A stretch of 6,574 nucleotides of DNA from an uncultured Eubacteriales bacterium (GTDB lineage Bacteria > Bacillota_A > Clostridia > Christensenellales > Aristaeellaceae), in contig ONXY01000458.1 in the NCBI GenBank assembly GCA_900321945.1, positions 1 to 6,574 of the forward strand, read 5' to 3'. Below are positions 5,017 to 6,574 of the stretch, piece by piece. The position numbers were made by a program, and so were the translations under genes. Under the pieces are notes generated by a model, which was not told the origin of the DNA, searched no databases, and was given only the letters and a program-made list of their open reading frames with translations. How positions within the stretch are numbered: the stretch's first letter is position 1; each line of letters opens with the position of its first letter.

Positions 5017-6113
5017 TTGACAGCCGCCTCCTTATGCTTTTTGCGGAAGAGGTCCGGCAGCTCTCTCGTGCCCATGATGCCCCTCCTGAAGAACAGCACG
5101 ACCACCATGATGATGATGGAGAATACCACCAGGCGGAAGCCGTTCCGGAGCAGCGGCACCTCAAAGGATCCGATCATCTGTTTCTCGTCCAGGAAGCGCA
5201 GCCACCACTCGCTGGCCGCCACGAACAGGAACGAGCTGAAGATGCTGCCTGTGACCGATCCCACGCCTCCGATGACCACGATCAGCAGAATCTCATAGGT
5301 CATGGCCGTGGTAAAGAACTTCGCCTGCACGGTGGTCTGATACATGGCCAGCATGGCGCCGCCGATGCCCGCGAAGAAGGAGGAAATGCAGAAGGCCAGG
5401 CGCTTGTGATGGGCCAGGTTGATCCCCATGGCCTCCGCGGCGATCTCGTCGTCCCGGATCGACTTCAGCGCCCTGCCGTATCCGGAATTCAGCAGCAGTA
5501 CGATCAGCCCGATGCAGACGCCGGCGATCAGGAAGGGGACCAGCGTGGACAGGTACACCGTCACGTTGCCCTCCGCGTCCCGCAGATTGAAATCGTTGAA
5601 ATTCGGGAAGAGCCGGAGCATGTTGGAACCGTTGGTGATCGGTCCCATGGGGCCCCACTGCACGATGACCCGGATAATCTCCGCGAAGCCCAGCGTCGCG
5701 ATCGCCAGGTAGTCGCTCTTGAGGCGAAGCACGGGCAGACCGATCAGGAAGGCGAAGAACGCCGCCGCGAGCCCGGCCATCACCAGCGCGGCCACCACGG
5801 GCACCGTGAACTGAATGGCTCCGCCTTCATAATACTGGTAGACCACCGGCCGGTCCGCCACGGGAATGGTGAAAATACCGTACACATAGGCGCCGATCAG
5901 CATAAAGCCCGCCTGGCCGAGGGAAAAGATCCCCGTAAAACCGTTCAGCAGGTTCATGCTCACCGCCACCAGGGCATAGGTGGCGCCCTTTTTCAGCACG
6001 GTGAAAAGCATGGAGGTGGCGGGCAGGAACTGCTCCGCCGCGAACACGCCGGCGTAGATCACGGCGATGATGACCCAGGTAATCAGCGCGGGAAATCCTG
6101 ATTTTTTCTTCAT
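5013..6113 (-). CDS. livM: Branched-chain amino acid ABC transporter, permease LivM
   Basis: A 366-residue integral membrane permease that forms the transport channel with LivH. Hydrophobic segments lie near residues 9-29, 36-58, 60-82, 104-127, 137-153, 188-208, 239-258, 272-303 and 326-343, in keeping with the usual 8-10 helices. Family marks: NLLNGFTGIFSLGQAGFMLIGAY (about 54-76), LPVLRLKSDYLAIATLGFAEI (126-146), and the cytoplasmic coupling loop GRALKSIRDDEIAAEAMGIN (213-232), which docks on the ATPases. The GVGSVTGS block (283-290) follows. The C-terminus is lysine-rich (RKKHKEAAVK) and cytoplasmic. Start choice: ATG 6113 has GAGGTG at 6120-6125 with good spacing. A GTG at 6122, giving three more residues, is possible but its own ribosome site is poor. 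The gap to the livH stop is 10 bases with ATG, 1 base with GTG. The stop overlaps the livG start. Confidence 0.95.
   Translation of the reverse strand: MKKKSGFPALITWVIIAVIYAGVFAAEQFLPATSMLFTVLKKGATYALVAVSMNLLNGFTGIFSLGQAGFMLIGAYVYGIFTIPVADRPVVYQYYEGGAIQFTVPVVAALVMAGLAAAFFAFLIGLPVLRLKSDYLAIATLGFAEIIRVIVQWGPMGPITNGSNMLRLFPNFNDFNLRDAEGNVTVYLSTLVPFLIAGVCIGLIVLLLNSGYGRALKSIRDDEIAAEAMGINLAHHKRLAFCISSFFAGIGGAMLAMYQTTVQAKFFTTAMTYEILLIVVIGGVGSVTGSIFSSFLFVAASEWWLRFLDEKQMIGSFEVPLLRNGFRLVVFSIIIMVVVLFFRRGIMGTRELPDLFRKKHKEAAVK
5027..5033 (-). promoter_or_regulatory. Ribosome binding site of livG inside the end of livM
   Basis: AAGGAGG on the minus strand, 10 bases before ATG 5016 and within the last codons of livM. 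It supports the first ATG over the internal one at residue 12, and fits coupled translation of livM and livG. Confidence 0.75.
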
Positions 6114-6123
6114 CTTCCTCACC

Positions 6124-6574
6124 TCACACCTTGTCCGTGGTCTTCTCGCCGAAGAGCCCGGTGGGCTTCACCACCAGAATGATAATCAGCAGCGCGAAGG
6201 TGAACGCGTCCGAGAAAATCGCGAGGCCGAGAGGCTTGGTAATCAGCCCGGCCTTGAAAAGAATCACGTCCAGCCCCTTGATCAGGTTCTCCATGATTCC
6301 GATAATAAAAGCGCCCAGCATTGCCCCGGGAACGGATCCGATGCCGCCGAACACCGCCGCCACGAACGCCTTCAGGCCGGGCATGGCGCCAACCGTGGGC
6401 GTGACGGTGGAATAGTTGGTGAAGTACAGCATGGAGCCCACCGCCGCCAGGCCGGAGCCGATGACGAACGTCATGGAAATAACGGAATTGATGCGGATGC
6501 CCATGAGCTGGCTGGTTTCAAAATCGTGGCTCACGGCGCGCATGGCCATGCCGATCTTGGTGTGCTTGATCAGC
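6124..6574 (-). CDS. livH: Branched-chain amino acid ABC transporter, permease LivH (N-terminal part cut off by window edge)
   Basis: The frame is open from the right edge to TGA 6126-6124 and gives the last 149 residues of a family usually about 290-310 long, so roughly half is missing. The fragment begins in the cytoplasmic coupling loop (LIKHTKIGMAMRAVSHDFE, then QLMGIRIN), which contacts the LivG/LivF ATPases. Membrane segments SMTFVIGSGLAAVGSMLYF, AMPGLKAFVAAVFGGIGSVP and GAMLGAFIIGIMENL follow, then a last helix FALLIIILVV and the typical ending KPTGLFG. An ATG at 6549 lies inside the coupling loop and is not the start. It is the first liv gene seen here. The substrate-binding protein gene is expected upstream, outside the window. 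The stop codon lies within the ribosome site of livM. Confidence 0.95.
   Translation of the reverse strand, partial: LIKHTKIGMAMRAVSHDFETSQLMGIRINSVISMTFVIGSGLAAVGSMLYFTNYSTVTPTVGAMPGLKAFVAAVFGGIGSVPGAMLGAFIIGIMENLIKGLDVILFKAGLITKPLGLAIFSDAFTFALLIIILVVKPTGLFGEKTTDKV

Noticed and set aside
4177..6101. Long plus-strand open frames of 373 and 355 codons opposite livG and livM
   Set aside because: Both have low-complexity, His/Gln/Arg/Asp-rich translations typical of antisense frames of permease and ATPase genes. The minus strand carries unmistakable liv genes in an operon.

Overview
The window is about 6.6 kb of GC-rich DNA. It reads like the chromosome of a fermentative Firmicute (Clostridia type), possibly a gut or rumen lineage. 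That placement is inferred from strong AGGAGG-type ribosome sites, a near-consensus sigma-A promoter, a GH120-like carbohydrate gene without a signal peptide, and a short Clostridia-type conserved protein. No rRNA or other marker fixes the taxon. I see no tRNA, CRISPR array, insertion sequence, phage gene or toxin-antitoxin pair.

Left part (1-3155). The last 37 codons of an unrecognised plus-strand gene end at a strong intrinsic terminator. On the minus strand follows a 663-residue right-handed beta-helix protein that resembles family GH120 beta-xylosidases and keeps an Asp/Glu pair at the expected place. A 182-bp divergent region separates it from a plus-strand PHP-domain metallo-hydrolase. 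The divergent region holds a clear -35/-10 promoter for the PHP gene. Just upstream are a 10-bp repeat spaced exactly 20 bp, which could be an operator, and a terminator-like hairpin on the minus strand in the GH120-like leader.

Right part (3187-6574). All genes are on the minus strand and are read from right to left: livH (5' end cut by the window edge), livM, livG, livF. These are the two permeases and two ATPases of a branched-chain amino acid (HAAT family) ABC importer. livM-livG and livG-livF overlap by ATGA, and livM starts within a few bases of the livH stop, so this is one translationally coupled operon. The periplasmic-type binding protein (livJ/livK) is not in the window and would be expected upstream of livH, beyond the right edge. 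After livF comes a long perfect-stem hairpin with a poor T-tract, then a 72-codon conserved protein with a near-perfect ribosome site, which could be reached by read-through.

This is mostly ordinary metabolic and transport sequence. I found no convincing new defence, mobile or RNA system. The points most worth checking are the divergent GH120-like/PHP control region, the substrate of the GH120-like enzyme, and the small gene behind the liv hairpin.
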